A stretch of 64,000 bases of DNA from Spartobacteria bacterium (GTDB taxonomy: Bacteria > Verrucomicrobiota > Verrucomicrobiia > Chthoniobacterales > UBA10450), in assembly GCA_003169695.1 (NCBI GenBank), contig PNAS01000076.1:1-64000 (forward strand), given 5' to 3'. Positions within the stretch are counted from its first letter, which is position 1, and each line of letters begins with the position of its first letter. Position numbers and translations under genes: made by a program. The notes beneath the pieces were generated by a model. It was given only the letters and a program-made list of their open reading frames with translations, had not been told where the DNA came from and searched no databases. Shown here piece by piece: positions 26,187-34,929 of this stretch.

Positions 26187-27167
26187 TCATTTCATTCGGT
26201 CGAACGTCTTCTGGAGCAGCTGGAGATCGGTCGGGTGGCCGAGTTTTTCACGGGTTGTGTCGATCCACTTCTTTTCCAACGCATTTTTTGTCGGGCGATC
26301 GCTTTCGTAGAAGACGCCGAAGACGCCCGGAAACGGGAGCTGCGCCAGCTTGTACGCTGCAAGCTCGTCGGTGACGTCGTGGCGGAGTTCGTCCTCGGGG
26401 GTGTTGTCCCATTTTTTCTCGTCGATCAGGGCGAAGGCGCCGCCTTTGCGCGGATTCGCCGGATCGAAGGCGCCGGGGAAAAATTCGACGCATTCACTCA
26501 GGCATTCGATGACGGAGAAGCCCTGGTGATCCATCGCGCGCTCGATCATCTGGATCATGTGGTTGACCTGCGTGGCGTGCGTGCGCGCGATAAAGGTGGC
26601 GCCGGCGCAGATGAGTTGCTTCATCGGATTGACCGGCTGGTCGATCGCGCCAGTCGGGTCGGTCTTCGATTTGAAACCAATCGGCGACGTCGGCGAGGTC
26701 TGCTTTTTCGTCAGCCCATAGACAAAATTGTCCATGATGAAATAGGTCATGTTGATGTTCTTGCGCGCGCCGTGATTGAGATGGTTGCCGCCGATGGAGA
26801 AGCCGTCGCCGTCGCCGCCAAAGAGAAAGACGTTCAGGTCCGGCCGGGCCAGGCTGATGCCGGACGCGAGCGGGACGGCGCGGCCGTGAATGAAATGCGC
26901 GCCGTAGCTGTTCACGAAGTACGGGAAGCGCGATGAACAACCGATCCCGGCGAGGGTGACGATCTTCTCGTGATCGAGCTGCCGTTTCTCGATGACTTTG
27001 TAATAGGAAGCGAGCACGGCGAAGTCGCCGCAGCCGGGACACCAGGTCGGGTGGTCGGCGGTGACGGCTTTTTTCGTGAGTTTCTCGCGCACGAAATCCA
27101 GCGTGGCGTCAGGCGGAGGTGCGGTGGCGGTGGTGGAACCGTTGGTGGGTGTGTCGTTGGTGCTCAT
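26187..27167 (-). CDS. korB: 2-oxoacid:ferredoxin oxidoreductase, beta subunit
   Basis: 326 residues. A Thr/Pro-rich N-terminus is followed by TWCPGCGDFAVLASYYKVI (CPGCG 43-47), GIGCSSRFPYFVNSYGAHFI, and the thiamine diphosphate/Mg site GGDGDGFSIGGNH (117-129) with KNINMTYFIMDN. This is the KorB/PorB-type subunit. With KorA it converts 2-oxoglutarate (or another 2-oxoacid) and CoA to the acyl-CoA, reducing ferredoxin. No Fe-S cluster motifs beyond the conserved Cys residues are seen. It follows korA across a 122-base gap holding an inverted-repeat element. Confidence 0.92.
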   Translation of the reverse strand: MSTNDTPTNGSTTATAPPPDATLDFVREKLTKKAVTADHPTWCPGCGDFAVLASYYKVIEKRQLDHEKIVTLAGIGCSSRFPYFVNSYGAHFIHGRAVPLASGISLARPDLNVFLFGGDGDGFSIGGNHLNHGARKNINMTYFIMDNFVYGLTKKQTSPTSPIGFKSKTDPTGAIDQPVNPMKQLICAGATFIARTHATQVNHMIQMIERAMDHQGFSVIECLSECVEFFPGAFDPANPRKGGAFALIDEKKWDNTPEDELRHDVTDELAAYKLAQLPFPGVFGVFYESDRPTKNALEKKWIDTTREKLGHPTDLQLLQKTFDRMK

Positions 27168-27183
27168 AGGAAATTATGTCCGA

Positions 27184-27275
27184 GGTGGATCGAGCGCTCC
27201 GTCGCTCGATGTTAAAAGTAATGTCGGCGGAGCCGAGACTTGCTTGCCATCGCCCGACGGAGCGGCCGATCCACC
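27184..27275. repeat. inverted-repeat (REP/MITE-like) element, copy B, 92 bp
   Basis: Begins GGTGGATCGAGCGCTCCGTC, ends with CGGAGCGGCCGATCCACC. The right end inverted differs from the left end of copy A at one position, and the inner part matches copy A inverted. It occupies almost the entire space between korA and korB. Confidence 0.88.
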
Positions 27276-27289
27276 TTGAATGCGTTTCA

Positions 27290-29239
27290 TTAGCCGACTC
27301 CTTGCGGGACGACCTCTTTCAAGGATTTCACATTCTCAGGCGCGGTGCCCGAGTGAACGATGGGGAGGCCTTCGCGCGGAATTTTCCGGGCGGCAAACGA
27401 GCGTCCTTCGAAAACGCGTTCGAGAATCTCTTTCACGCGGAAGGTGAGACCGTCAGTCTTGGTGGCGCTCTCGATTTTCGGTTCGCAGAAACGGGCGCGG
27501 AGAATGGTGGCAAGCTGGCCGAAACCGTAGAGGCCCTGGTCGTTCATTTCGACAACGACGATGCGGTTGAACCTGGCGAAGATTTTTTCGAGGCCGTTCG
27601 GCAATGGGTGGACGTGCCGCAAATGCAGCGCGCCAGCTCTCTCGCCATTTTCGCGCGCAAGTTTCACCGCGTCGTGGATCGGCCCGTAAGTGGAACCCCA
27701 GCCGACGAGCAGCGTGCCACCCTCCTGATCGCCATAGACCTCGGGCACCGGGATTTCCTCGGCGAGATGGCGCAATTTGTTGCGGCGTTTCGCCGTCATG
27801 GCCATGTGCAACTTCGGGCTGCCGGTCGGATGACCCATCTCGTCGTGCTCGAGTCCGGAGACGAGCGGATATTTCCCGTCGAGCATGCGCGCGCCGGGCG
27901 GAACATGCTGCGTGATCTGATCAACCGCATAGGGCTTGAAGCCAGCCGCGCGCGGCGAAAGATCCAGTTTCGGGTCAATCATCAAAGCCTGCAGCTCCGG
28001 TTCGTCGAAGGCCTCTATCCGCGTCGCGAGCGAGGTGTCGCTCAAAACAAAAACCGGCGTGCTGTATTTGCGCGCGATGCGAGCAGCTTCGATCGCAATG
28101 TAGAAACAATCTTCCACCGTTGACGCGGCCAGGACGACACGCGGGCTGTCTCCGTGCCCGCCGTAAATGGCTTGAAAGAGATCGCTCTGCTCGACGTTCG
28201 TCGGCAGGCCCGTACTCGGTCCACCGCGCTGCACGTTGATAATGATGAGCGGCATCTCCGACATGGAAGCCCATCCGATTGCTTCGGTCTTGAGCGAGAT
28301 TCCCGGACCTGCGCTGCCTGTGACGGCGAGATATCCTGAAAAGGAAAAGCCGAGCGCCAACGAGACTGCGCCGAGTTCGTCTTCGGCCTGCACAAAGAGG
28401 CCGCCGTATTTAGGCAGCTCGCCCCGCAAAATCTCCATGACTGACGACCACGGCGTGATGGGATAACCGGCGCCGTAACGCACACCCGCCGCGATCAAGC
28501 CGTAGGCAAGCGCCTGGTTGCCATCCATCGTGATTTGCGCGCGTTCGCCCTCTTTCGCCACGTGCGGCTCAAACCGATACTGCTTAGTGAGGACGTTGCC
28601 GACCGGATACCCGTAGCCAGCCTGGAAGGCCATCAACGCGGTGTTGACGATGCTCTCGTCTTTCCCCGCGAATTTTTCCGTGATGAGGGTTTTCAGTTTG
28701 TCGACATCGAGATGAAAAATTTTTGAGATCAGACCGAGGATGAAAATGTTTTTGCCTTTGTCCTTCGCCGTTCCGCCGAGCGCTTCGACGGTGAGTCCCG
28801 TGATCGGCACGCCGACGTAAACGAAACGTTTGTCGTCAAGGTTCGGCTCGACGTTGTCCGAATCGTAAAGCAGCACGCCACCTTCTTTCAAAAAGCCGAT
28901 GTGGTCCTGGTAACTATGCTGATAAAACGCGACGAGGAAGTCGGCTTCATCACCTGCGGAGAGAACTTCACCGGTGCCCATGCGGACCTGGAAGATCGAC
29001 GGTCCGCCGGAGATGGTGGCAGGGATCGTCATGTAGGTCATGACTTCTTGAGCGCTGCGCCCGGCCAGGCGCGCGAGGAAAGCTCCGGCGCTTTGAATGC
29101 CATCCTGCGAATCTCCCGCGAGGCGGATTACGGCGTCATTGATACTCTCGGGCCGAAGATCGGCACGGTCCGATGCCGGACTGGGAGCAGCGGCCGGAGT
29201 GGTGCCGGCAGCGCCGTTTGCGGTATCGGTTTCGGGCAT
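27290..29239 (-). CDS. korA: 2-oxoacid:ferredoxin oxidoreductase, fused gamma-alpha subunit
   Basis: 649 residues from the ATG at 29239. The N-terminal ~200 residues are the gamma domain (RLAGDSQDGIQSAGAFLARL, YMTIPATISGGPSIFQVRMG, then LLYDSDNVEP). The alpha part begins DGNQALAYGLIAAGVRYGAG and YPITPWSSVMEILRGELPKY, and includes GFSFSGYLAVTGSAGPGISL and IINVQRGGPSTGLPTNVEQS. This matches KorA of the two-subunit 2-oxoglutarate type found in aerobes and reductive-TCA organisms. The frame extends to a TTG at 29317, but MPETD at 29239 is the natural start. A second such enzyme, NifJ, begins at the left edge of the window. Confidence 0.92.
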   Translation of the reverse strand: MPETDTANGAAGTTPAAAPSPASDRADLRPESINDAVIRLAGDSQDGIQSAGAFLARLAGRSAQEVMTYMTIPATISGGPSIFQVRMGTGEVLSAGDEADFLVAFYQHSYQDHIGFLKEGGVLLYDSDNVEPNLDDKRFVYVGVPITGLTVEALGGTAKDKGKNIFILGLISKIFHLDVDKLKTLITEKFAGKDESIVNTALMAFQAGYGYPVGNVLTKQYRFEPHVAKEGERAQITMDGNQALAYGLIAAGVRYGAGYPITPWSSVMEILRGELPKYGGLFVQAEDELGAVSLALGFSFSGYLAVTGSAGPGISLKTEAIGWASMSEMPLIIINVQRGGPSTGLPTNVEQSDLFQAIYGGHGDSPRVVLAASTVEDCFYIAIEAARIARKYSTPVFVLSDTSLATRIEAFDEPELQALMIDPKLDLSPRAAGFKPYAVDQITQHVPPGARMLDGKYPLVSGLEHDEMGHPTGSPKLHMAMTAKRRNKLRHLAEEIPVPEVYGDQEGGTLLVGWGSTYGPIHDAVKLARENGERAGALHLRHVHPLPNGLEKIFARFNRIVVVEMNDQGLYGFGQLATILRARFCEPKIESATKTDGLTFRVKEILERVFEGRSFAARKIPREGLPIVHSGTAPENVKSLKEVVPQGVG

Positions 29240-29430
29240 GACAGGAGGCGGATTCACGTGATGGCACCATATCAAAAGTGCGGCGCGAATCCACCGACAA
29301 TATTCCGCCTTCGCCAAAGCTACAGCGTGACAGCGCGGAGATCGCGGCGGGAAGTTCGGCAGTCATAGACCGCCGCTAAGTGGCGCAAGAAATGACGAAT
29401 GTCGAATCTGGGGACCGGCGCAGATTCGCG

Positions 29431-29682
29431 TTACGGTTTCGCGGGCGTCACGGCGGGCGCGACAAAGCGTTCCGGGACGTCGCCCGCACCACTGGCGGTG
29501 ACCATGTGGAGCTGTCCGGTCACGCGATCCATTCTTGTCACGGTGCCGTCCGCGCCGACGTGCATTTCGTAGCGCACGAATTCAGGCGGTGCGCTTTTGG
29601 TCAGTTCGCTCCAACGCGCGCCGGCGAGAAACGCTGCCACGATCAAGAACGCACCCAACATTCCGCCGGCCACAGCTTTCAC
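29431..29682 (-). CDS. small hypothetical membrane-anchored protein
   Basis: About 83 residues from a GTG at 29682: KAVAGGMLGAFLIVAAFLAG forms one N-terminal TM helix, then ARWSELTKSAPPEFVRYEMH, and a soluble tail with GTVTRMDRVTGQLHMVTASG ending in a Pro/Ala tail. The TM plus 'D-x-x-TG' pattern resembles many small verrucomicrobial membrane-anchored proteins, but no family is recognised. The frame is open further upstream (to 29949); that part is not protein-like. Confidence 0.5.
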   Translation of the reverse strand: MKAVAGGMLGAFLIVAAFLAGARWSELTKSAPPEFVRYEMHVGADGTVTRMDRVTGQLHMVTASGAGDVPERFVAPAVTPAKP

Positions 29683-29812
29683 GGCCGTGAGCCTATCGTC
29701 GGTTGATGGTGCGCAACAAGCCGAAATGACATTTGAGACCGCGGCACACTCTGGCAGAGCGGGACTTGGTATTTGCGGGCGAGTGCAATAGTTGCTCGAT
29801 TGGCGAACACCA

Positions 29813-30955
29813 ATGCAGCTGCGTAACAAAAAGGCAGATCCCTCGGCGGTGCCGATCGAATTTCCCATCCTGAACGCGGCGCGAGCTTTCGCGGCGCTTT
29901 GGGTCCTGACCGCGCATGTCACGCTGATCGGCGCCAAACCTGTTTTCATTCTCAGCCAGGGCTATCTGGCGGTGGAATGCTTTATTTTCATCTCGGGCTT
30001 TTTGATGATGCTTCTGCTCTGCCGCGAGCGTTCCCTCAATCTCTCGAGCGCCCTGCGCTTTTATGTTCGACGCTTCTTCCGGATCGCCCCCTCATTTTAT
30101 TTCGCGATTGCGCTCTATGTGATCTTCCGCGGGTTTTATGTCGAGAGTCTGGCTCGGTGCTCCGACGTTTTCGGATCGGTTTCCGCGATCCCCGGACTCG
30201 GCGCCGAGGTCGGGTGGCGTTCGGTTCTCTGGAACCTGCTCCTTGTCCACGGCTTCTGGCCGGATGAAGCGACGAAAATATTCGGGCCGGCCTGGAGCTT
30301 GAGTCTCGAGATGCAGTTCTATCTCGTCGCTCCGATCTGGGCTTGGTTCCTGAGGAGGCGACCATATCTCGCGATCGGCGCTTATTTCGCGGTGAACGCG
30401 ATCGCGAACGTGTTATGGAGCGTTTATTATGGCCGCGGTCTTCTCGCTAGTTTTCCATTTCCTTCGTTCCTCCCGAACCGGCTCTTTTTGTTTTGCTGGG
30501 GCGGCGCATGCTGCCTCTTCGTCGTTGAGCGAACGCCTCATCGTCGCCATCTCTTTGCGCTGGCTTCGGTCGGCGCGGCCATTCTCCTACCGTGGAAATC
30601 GCTGATGATCTGCTTGATTCTGGTTGGGGGAGTTCTTTTCGCCGTTTTCTCTCCCAAGAGTTACCACCGCTGGGGAGGCCGCATCGCGGAATCGCGCGTG
30701 GTGACCTGGCTGGCAGAGTTTTCCTACGGCGTATACCTCTATCACGTTTTCTGCCTGGCGATCGCCGGCTGGCTTCTGATCCGCCTGGGTATCTTGTCGC
30801 GGCAGCAACCATTCGCGCTGCCGATTTATTTCACCACCGTCATTGCGGTCACGTTCCTGGTTTCGGCTACGATATATTTTTGTGTGGAGAAACCGGCGCG
30901 GAATTGGGGGAAACGGCTCAGCCGCCGGCGACTCGATGCACCGCCGATGGCGTGA
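29813..30955 (+). CDS. acyltransferase 3 (OafA/NolL-type) membrane protein
   Basis: 380 residues from the ATG at 29813 (a TTG at 29792 is in frame). It has about ten TM helices. It starts with FPILNAARAFAALWVLTAHV, the family signature (LDxxRGxAAxxVxxxH, with the conserved His near residue 34), followed by RRFFRIAPSFYFAIAL (the R-R-x-x-R-I-x-P motif) and FGPAWSLSLEMQFYLVAPIW (W-S-L-x-x-E). These enzymes O-acetylate cell-surface polysaccharides or lipids in the inner membrane. Confidence 0.9.
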   Translation: MQLRNKKADPSAVPIEFPILNAARAFAALWVLTAHVTLIGAKPVFILSQGYLAVECFIFISGFLMMLLLCRERSLNLSSALRFYVRRFFRIAPSFYFAIALYVIFRGFYVESLARCSDVFGSVSAIPGLGAEVGWRSVLWNLLLVHGFWPDEATKIFGPAWSLSLEMQFYLVAPIWAWFLRRRPYLAIGAYFAVNAIANVLWSVYYGRGLLASFPFPSFLPNRLFLFCWGGACCLFVVERTPHRRHLFALASVGAAILLPWKSLMICLILVGGVLFAVFSPKSYHRWGGRIAESRVVTWLAEFSYGVYLYHVFCLAIAGWLLIRLGILSRQQPFALPIYFTTVIAVTFLVSATIYFCVEKPARNWGKRLSRRRLDAPPMA

Positions 30956-31026
30956 TCATAACGACGGTGATCCTCCTTCGCCGAGCTACGGCGGAGACAC
31001 TAGACCGCCGCTACAGAAGGAAGGAT

Positions 31027-32106
31027 TTAGTCGCCGAAGGATATCTCCACGTCACGAGCCGTTTGAACCATCTCACCATCGATCGGGACCAGTCTCAAGC
31101 GATTGACGGCCTCGGCGATTGGCACGTGTCGCACCTGGTAGTTTTGATAACTCACCATCGAACCGAATTGCTTTTCGTTGATTAATTTCACCGCCTTCAC
31201 CCCGAAGCGTGTGCCGAGAATGCGGTCGAGCGTGGTGGGCGCGCCGCCGCGCTGCAAATGGCCGAGGACTGTGCAACGAGTTTCCTTGCCGGTGTGCGCG
31301 GCGATCTCGCGCGCGACGATGTCGCCGATTCCGCCAAGGCGATATTCGCCTTCTTGATTCGGACGCATCACGATCTGGCCATCTCGCGGGCATGCTCCCT
31401 CCGCGACGACGACAATGGCAGAGAGACTGCCTCGATCGGCGCGCGCGTTTATGGCAGCGGCAATCTTGTCGTAATCGAACGGAATCTCTGGAATTAGAAT
31501 AATGTGCGCGCCGCCGGCGATGCCACCGTGCAACGCAATCCAGCCCGCGTGACGTCCCATTACTTCGAGCACCATGACGCGCTTGTGACTCGTCGCCGTC
31601 GTATGCAGGCGATCGAGCGCATCCATGACAGTGGCGACAGCGGAATCAAAACCGAACGTCATCGCGGTCGCTTCCAAATCGTTGTCGATCGTCTTGGGAA
31701 CACCGATGCAGTTGATGCCGGCTTCCTGAAGCTGAAGCGCCGTCACCATCGAGCCATCGCCGCCGACGATGATCAGGGCCTCGACGCGCAGTTCTTTCAA
31801 GACTTCGCGGGCATCGGCGATCACTTCTTCAGCGACAACGGTGCGATCGCCTGCTCCCACTTTCGCGACGAAATGGCCGCGGTTCGTGGTGCCGATGATC
31901 GTGCCGCCACGCGGCATGATGCCGGCCGTGCGGGGGCGATCGAGCAGCATGTAATTTCCGGGTGGAAGCAAGCCTTCGAAGCCATCGAGAAACCCGAGAA
32001 CTTCCCAGCCCAACTTTTCGGCCGCGAGAACGACGCCGCGAAGCACCGCGTTCAAGCCAGGACAATCGCCGCCGCTCGTCAGCACGCCGATACGGGGCTT
32101 CGTCAT
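31027..32106 (-). CDS. pfkA: 6-phosphofructokinase (group III type)
   Basis: 359 residues from the ATG at 32106. KPRIGVLTSGGDCPGLNAVL starts the Rossmann fold; GGDGS is at 115-119, PKTIDND at 137-143 and MGRHAGW at 183-189. The enzyme phosphorylates fructose 6-phosphate in glycolysis. The residue pattern is mixed: Gly in GGDGS as in ATP enzymes, Lys in PKTIDND as in PPi enzymes (ATP enzymes usually have PGTIDND). The phosphate donor is therefore uncertain. It lies 16 bases downstream of the carboxypeptidase gene, so the two may form an operon. Confidence 0.92.
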   Translation of the reverse strand: MTKPRIGVLTSGGDCPGLNAVLRGVVLAAEKLGWEVLGFLDGFEGLLPPGNYMLLDRPRTAGIMPRGGTIIGTTNRGHFVAKVGAGDRTVVAEEVIADAREVLKELRVEALIIVGGDGSMVTALQLQEAGINCIGVPKTIDNDLEATAMTFGFDSAVATVMDALDRLHTTATSHKRVMVLEVMGRHAGWIALHGGIAGGAHIILIPEIPFDYDKIAAAINARADRGSLSAIVVVAEGACPRDGQIVMRPNQEGEYRLGGIGDIVAREIAAHTGKETRCTVLGHLQRGGAPTTLDRILGTRFGVKAVKLINEKQFGSMVSYQNYQVRHVPIAEAVNRLRLVPIDGEMVQTARDVEISFGD

Positions 32107-32122
32107 TTGCGCGGCCGAAGAA

Positions 32123-33097
32123 TCAAAGAGTTTTCTTCGGATCCACCATGCGTCCGCCGGCGGCCCACTGATCGTAAAGCTGCCAGCCGCGTGCGAGGAG
32201 TTGCGCGCCTTCACCAAAACGGTCGGTGCTGCCGAGAATGACAATGACGAGATGGCGCGGGACCACCGCCGTCCTCGGGCCTTCCTTGATGACTTGGGAT
32301 TCTCGATTCGCTGAGAGAATCAGGCAATCGCCCGCGCGCGCGGTACGTCCCGTCTTCACCCCGTCGACCCCATCCCTGCCGAGCAACTCATTTGTGTTCC
32401 GCAGCATGTAACCGTGGTTTTTACCGCCACGGCTGAAGGAAATTTGTCGTTCCTTTTGCGAAACGTAAAAGCGAAAACCGGCTTTGTTTACGGCGTAACG
32501 GGTCAGCCGCGCCAGATCCGTTGCCGTCGAGTATGGGAGAGATGGCGCGTTGTCATCGATGCCGTGTGGATTCACAAAATGCGTTCGCTCCATCCTGAGA
32601 CTTTTCGCCAGCGCATTCATCTGGCCGACGAAAATCGCTACCGGAGTTCCGCCCCCGGAAGGCGCCGCGGGAACGATTGATTGCAGCGCGACGCCGACAT
32701 GGTTCGCCAGCGCGTAGGCCGCGACGTTGTCCGATTGGACGAGGGCCGCGTAAAGCAAATCGCGCAATGTGATCCTATCGCCCGGCTGGAAACCAATGAG
32801 GTTTTCGCCCGTGCCGACGAACGCTTCAGGCGGAATTGTCGTCGTTTGGTTGAGGTCGCCCGATTTTTTCTCGGCCCAATCGAGCACGACCATGGCTGTC
32901 GCGACTTTGGTCAGGCTTCCAACCTGGCGTTTCTGTTTTGGTTCCTGTTGGTCCAGAACAAAACCAGTCTGCGAATCCACGATTGCGAAGGCGCGCGCCG
33001 CGTGCAAAGCGCGGGCTGCGGGCAGGCAAAGCGCGAGAGAAAAAAAAGCTGTGAAAAAGCGACGGGGAATTGTCACGGCAACGTAAAACCGCTGCAC
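32123..33097 (-). CDS. D-alanyl-D-alanine carboxypeptidase (S11 family)
   Basis: 324 residues from a GTG at 33097; a second GTG at 33076 gives a cleaner signal peptide (RRFFTAFFSLALCLPAARAL). The penicillin-binding motifs are complete: SLTK (61-64), SDN (122-124) and KTG (248-250). Together with NPHGIDD these define a low-molecular-weight PBP that trims the terminal D-Ala from peptidoglycan stem peptides in the periplasm. There is no obvious C-terminal amphipathic anchor. It appears to be cotranscribed with pfkA. Confidence 0.9.
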   Translation of the reverse strand: MQRFYVAVTIPRRFFTAFFSLALCLPAARALHAARAFAIVDSQTGFVLDQQEPKQKRQVGSLTKVATAMVVLDWAEKKSGDLNQTTTIPPEAFVGTGENLIGFQPGDRITLRDLLYAALVQSDNVAAYALANHVGVALQSIVPAAPSGGGTPVAIFVGQMNALAKSLRMERTHFVNPHGIDDNAPSLPYSTATDLARLTRYAVNKAGFRFYVSQKERQISFSRGGKNHGYMLRNTNELLGRDGVDGVKTGRTARAGDCLILSANRESQVIKEGPRTAVVPRHLVIVILGSTDRFGEGAQLLARGWQLYDQWAAGGRMVDPKKTL

Positions 33098-33145
33098 CTT
33101 AATCGTCGCGGCTTGGTTGGCAACCCCGCAATCGAGATCTGGGAT

Positions 33146-33844
33146 TTAAGGGCCAGCCGAGCCGGTCGACTTAATTTCTGTGATTTCCTCCAGAGCGGCT
33201 AACTCAGCGAGAAATTCGCGATGGTGCTTGTGGCGATCACAATAGGTGATGGAAAGACGCGAGCCGTCTGGCGCAGACGTTTCGACTGCAAGTTTATTTC
33301 GAGTCCAGGGGACGTTATACTCGTCAAGGATCTCCTCGATTTTTACGATCGTTTTCCCTCCATTCGGCTCGAAAAGTAAAGTAACAGTCACGTATTCGCA
33401 GCGTCCGAGGAAGCGTTGTTCTCCGGCGGAAATGACAGTGAGCACGGCCAGAATCAATACGCTAAGGCCAAGCCCTGCTGCCACATAACCTGCACCCACG
33501 ACCATACCCATGGCCGAGACAGCCCAGATCGTAGCTGCGCTCGTTAGGCCCGTGATACCAAATTTTCCGCGAATGATTGCTCCTGCTCCCAAGAATCCGA
33601 CTCCGGTAACGATCTGAGCGGCGATTCGAGCGTGATCGTTTTCTGCGCCGATTGCGAAGGAAAGCATCGTAAATATGGCGGAGCCGAGGGCTACGAGGGT
33701 AAGCGTGCGAGTACCGATCGGTTTCTCACGTTTTTCGCGCTCGGCGCCCACAATCGCGCCGCATACCACCGCGACAAGGGACAGCACAATGCTGAGCCAT
33801 GGCTCGGCGATGAAATCGCGCCAGGCATGTGTAAGCCAGTTCAT
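33146..33844 (-). CDS. MgtC/SapB family membrane protein
   Basis: 232 residues. Four to five TM helices: LSIVLSLVAVVCGAIVGAER, then the family motif EKREKPIGTRTLTLVALGSA and TGVGFLGAGAIIRGKFGITGL, a TAATIWAVSAMGMVVGAGY helix, and a cytoplasmic ACT-like C-terminal domain (150-232) that occurs in MgtC proper. MgtC-type proteins modulate P-type ATPases and growth at low Mg2+. It is upstream of, and codirectional with, the carboxypeptidase-pfkA pair (48-base gap). Confidence 0.9.
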   Translation of the reverse strand: MNWLTHAWRDFIAEPWLSIVLSLVAVVCGAIVGAEREKREKPIGTRTLTLVALGSAIFTMLSFAIGAENDHARIAAQIVTGVGFLGAGAIIRGKFGITGLTSAATIWAVSAMGMVVGAGYVAAGLGLSVLILAVLTVISAGEQRFLGRCEYVTVTLLFEPNGGKTIVKIEEILDEYNVPWTRNKLAVETSAPDGSRLSITYCDRHKHHREFLAELAALEEITEIKSTGSAGP

Positions 33845-33909
33845 CCGTCCTGCGTTTATCCTTCGATGCTTCGGGCCCCTGTCCAGCGCAAAAGTAGATT
33901 GGCGCAGAA

Positions 33910-34014
33910 TTACCGCGGCAACAGGTTGTTAATCTCGACGAGGCCCACGCCGGTCATGTTCTTGCTGCCGAGCACGATTGAGCGGGTGGTCGTCGTCGCG
34001 GGGCGACTGCAGCA
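33910..34014 (-). pseudogene. possible C-terminal protein remnant
   Basis: A minus-strand frame with no start reads ATTTTRSIVLGSKNMTGVGL followed by VEINNLLPR and a stop. TGVGLVEI(Y) is a recurrent ending of verrucomicrobial secreted beta-sandwich repeats. It lies directly after the DUF4410 gene and may be a leftover of a deleted neighbour. Short, so only suggestive. Confidence 0.3.
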
Positions 34015-34027
34015 ATGGCCGCGAGAA

Positions 34028-34711
34028 TTAGTGCAGCGCTACGTTCCCGCGTGCGCCGTAACGGAAAGCATTGGGCTCGAGCACGAGGTAGATGCGTTCA
34101 GCCGCATTTACGAGATCGAATGGGGTGGCGCGTCCAAGTCCGCTCGCGCGGAGCGTGCCGTGTCTGCCCTGGTTGTGACTTCCGCCGGCCATATCAAATT
34201 CGTAAACTGTGATACCCTTATCCACGTCCGTCACTTTGACGTGCAGGGCCAGGAATGAACGACCCACGCCAAAAGTTCCGAGGAAGAAACGGCCGGTCGG
34301 ACTGCCACCGTCGACCATCGTAAATTCGCCTTCCACCAGCCAGCCAGTCCGCGGAGTTTCGCCGTCTTTAAGAATGCGGGCGGGGGCGAGCAGCTCGAGC
34401 TGCTCCTTCAAGTCGCCGGCAAATTCGATTGGTGTGAGCGCTTTGCGTATGGGCATTTCGCCATCCGAAGCGGCCTCGTCGCCCTTGAAGACGGCGGTAT
34501 CGATGCAAAACGGACGGATGTAAATGGCCCTGGGCTCGCTCGCGCCGACGCCACAGTTGGTCACCATGCGCACGCCGTTCTTCGCGTCGTAATCCTTGGC
34601 ATCGCTCGAGGCGGTGCGGGTGCTGGAACCGGCGACGTCTGTCTTTGTGACATACATGTCCGCGCAGGAACAAAAGAGGAAACTGGAAAGTAAGGCGATC
34701 AAAGGTTTCAT
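34028..34711 (-). CDS. DUF4410-like lipoprotein
   Basis: 227 residues. The signal KPLIALLSSFLFCSC fits a lipoprotein signal with the Cys at 16. The body has IYIRPFCIDTAVF, an ELLAPARIL helix, TGWLVEGEFTMVDGGSPTGR (the 'G-x-x-x-V-x-G-x-F' seen in DUF4410), FLGTFGVGRSFLALHVKVTD and VYEFDMAGGSHNQGRHG. DUF4410 proteins are periplasmic or surface lipoproteins of unknown function. Confidence 0.65.
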   Translation of the reverse strand: MKPLIALLSSFLFCSCADMYVTKTDVAGSSTRTASSDAKDYDAKNGVRMVTNCGVGASEPRAIYIRPFCIDTAVFKGDEAASDGEMPIRKALTPIEFAGDLKEQLELLAPARILKDGETPRTGWLVEGEFTMVDGGSPTGRFFLGTFGVGRSFLALHVKVTDVDKGITVYEFDMAGGSHNQGRHGTLRASGLGRATPFDLVNAAERIYLVLEPNAFRYGARGNVALH

Positions 34712-34929
34712 AATTCGTAATCAATCATCCACGCTGGCCGGCTACACGACGGACCAAGGCGGTTTATTGCCCGTTTATGATGCAACTCCCGTGCCTACGA
34801 CCCAGAAAAAATGCCGCTACTCTTATGGCCTTTGACGATGGAATGAGCGGCGAAGCCGCTTGCGGTAATGGGATAAGATGAGCAGCCGGCCCCTGGGGAA
34901 TGCCGGCTGCCGGGGGGCGCTGCGGAGAT
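34712..34929. other. intergenic with a hairpin
   Basis: Contains GCAGCCGGC (34882-34890) and its inverse GCCGGCTGC (34902-34910). It follows the aldo/keto reductase gene (minus strand) by 20 bases and may end that transcript, though the T-run is poor. Confidence 0.45.
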
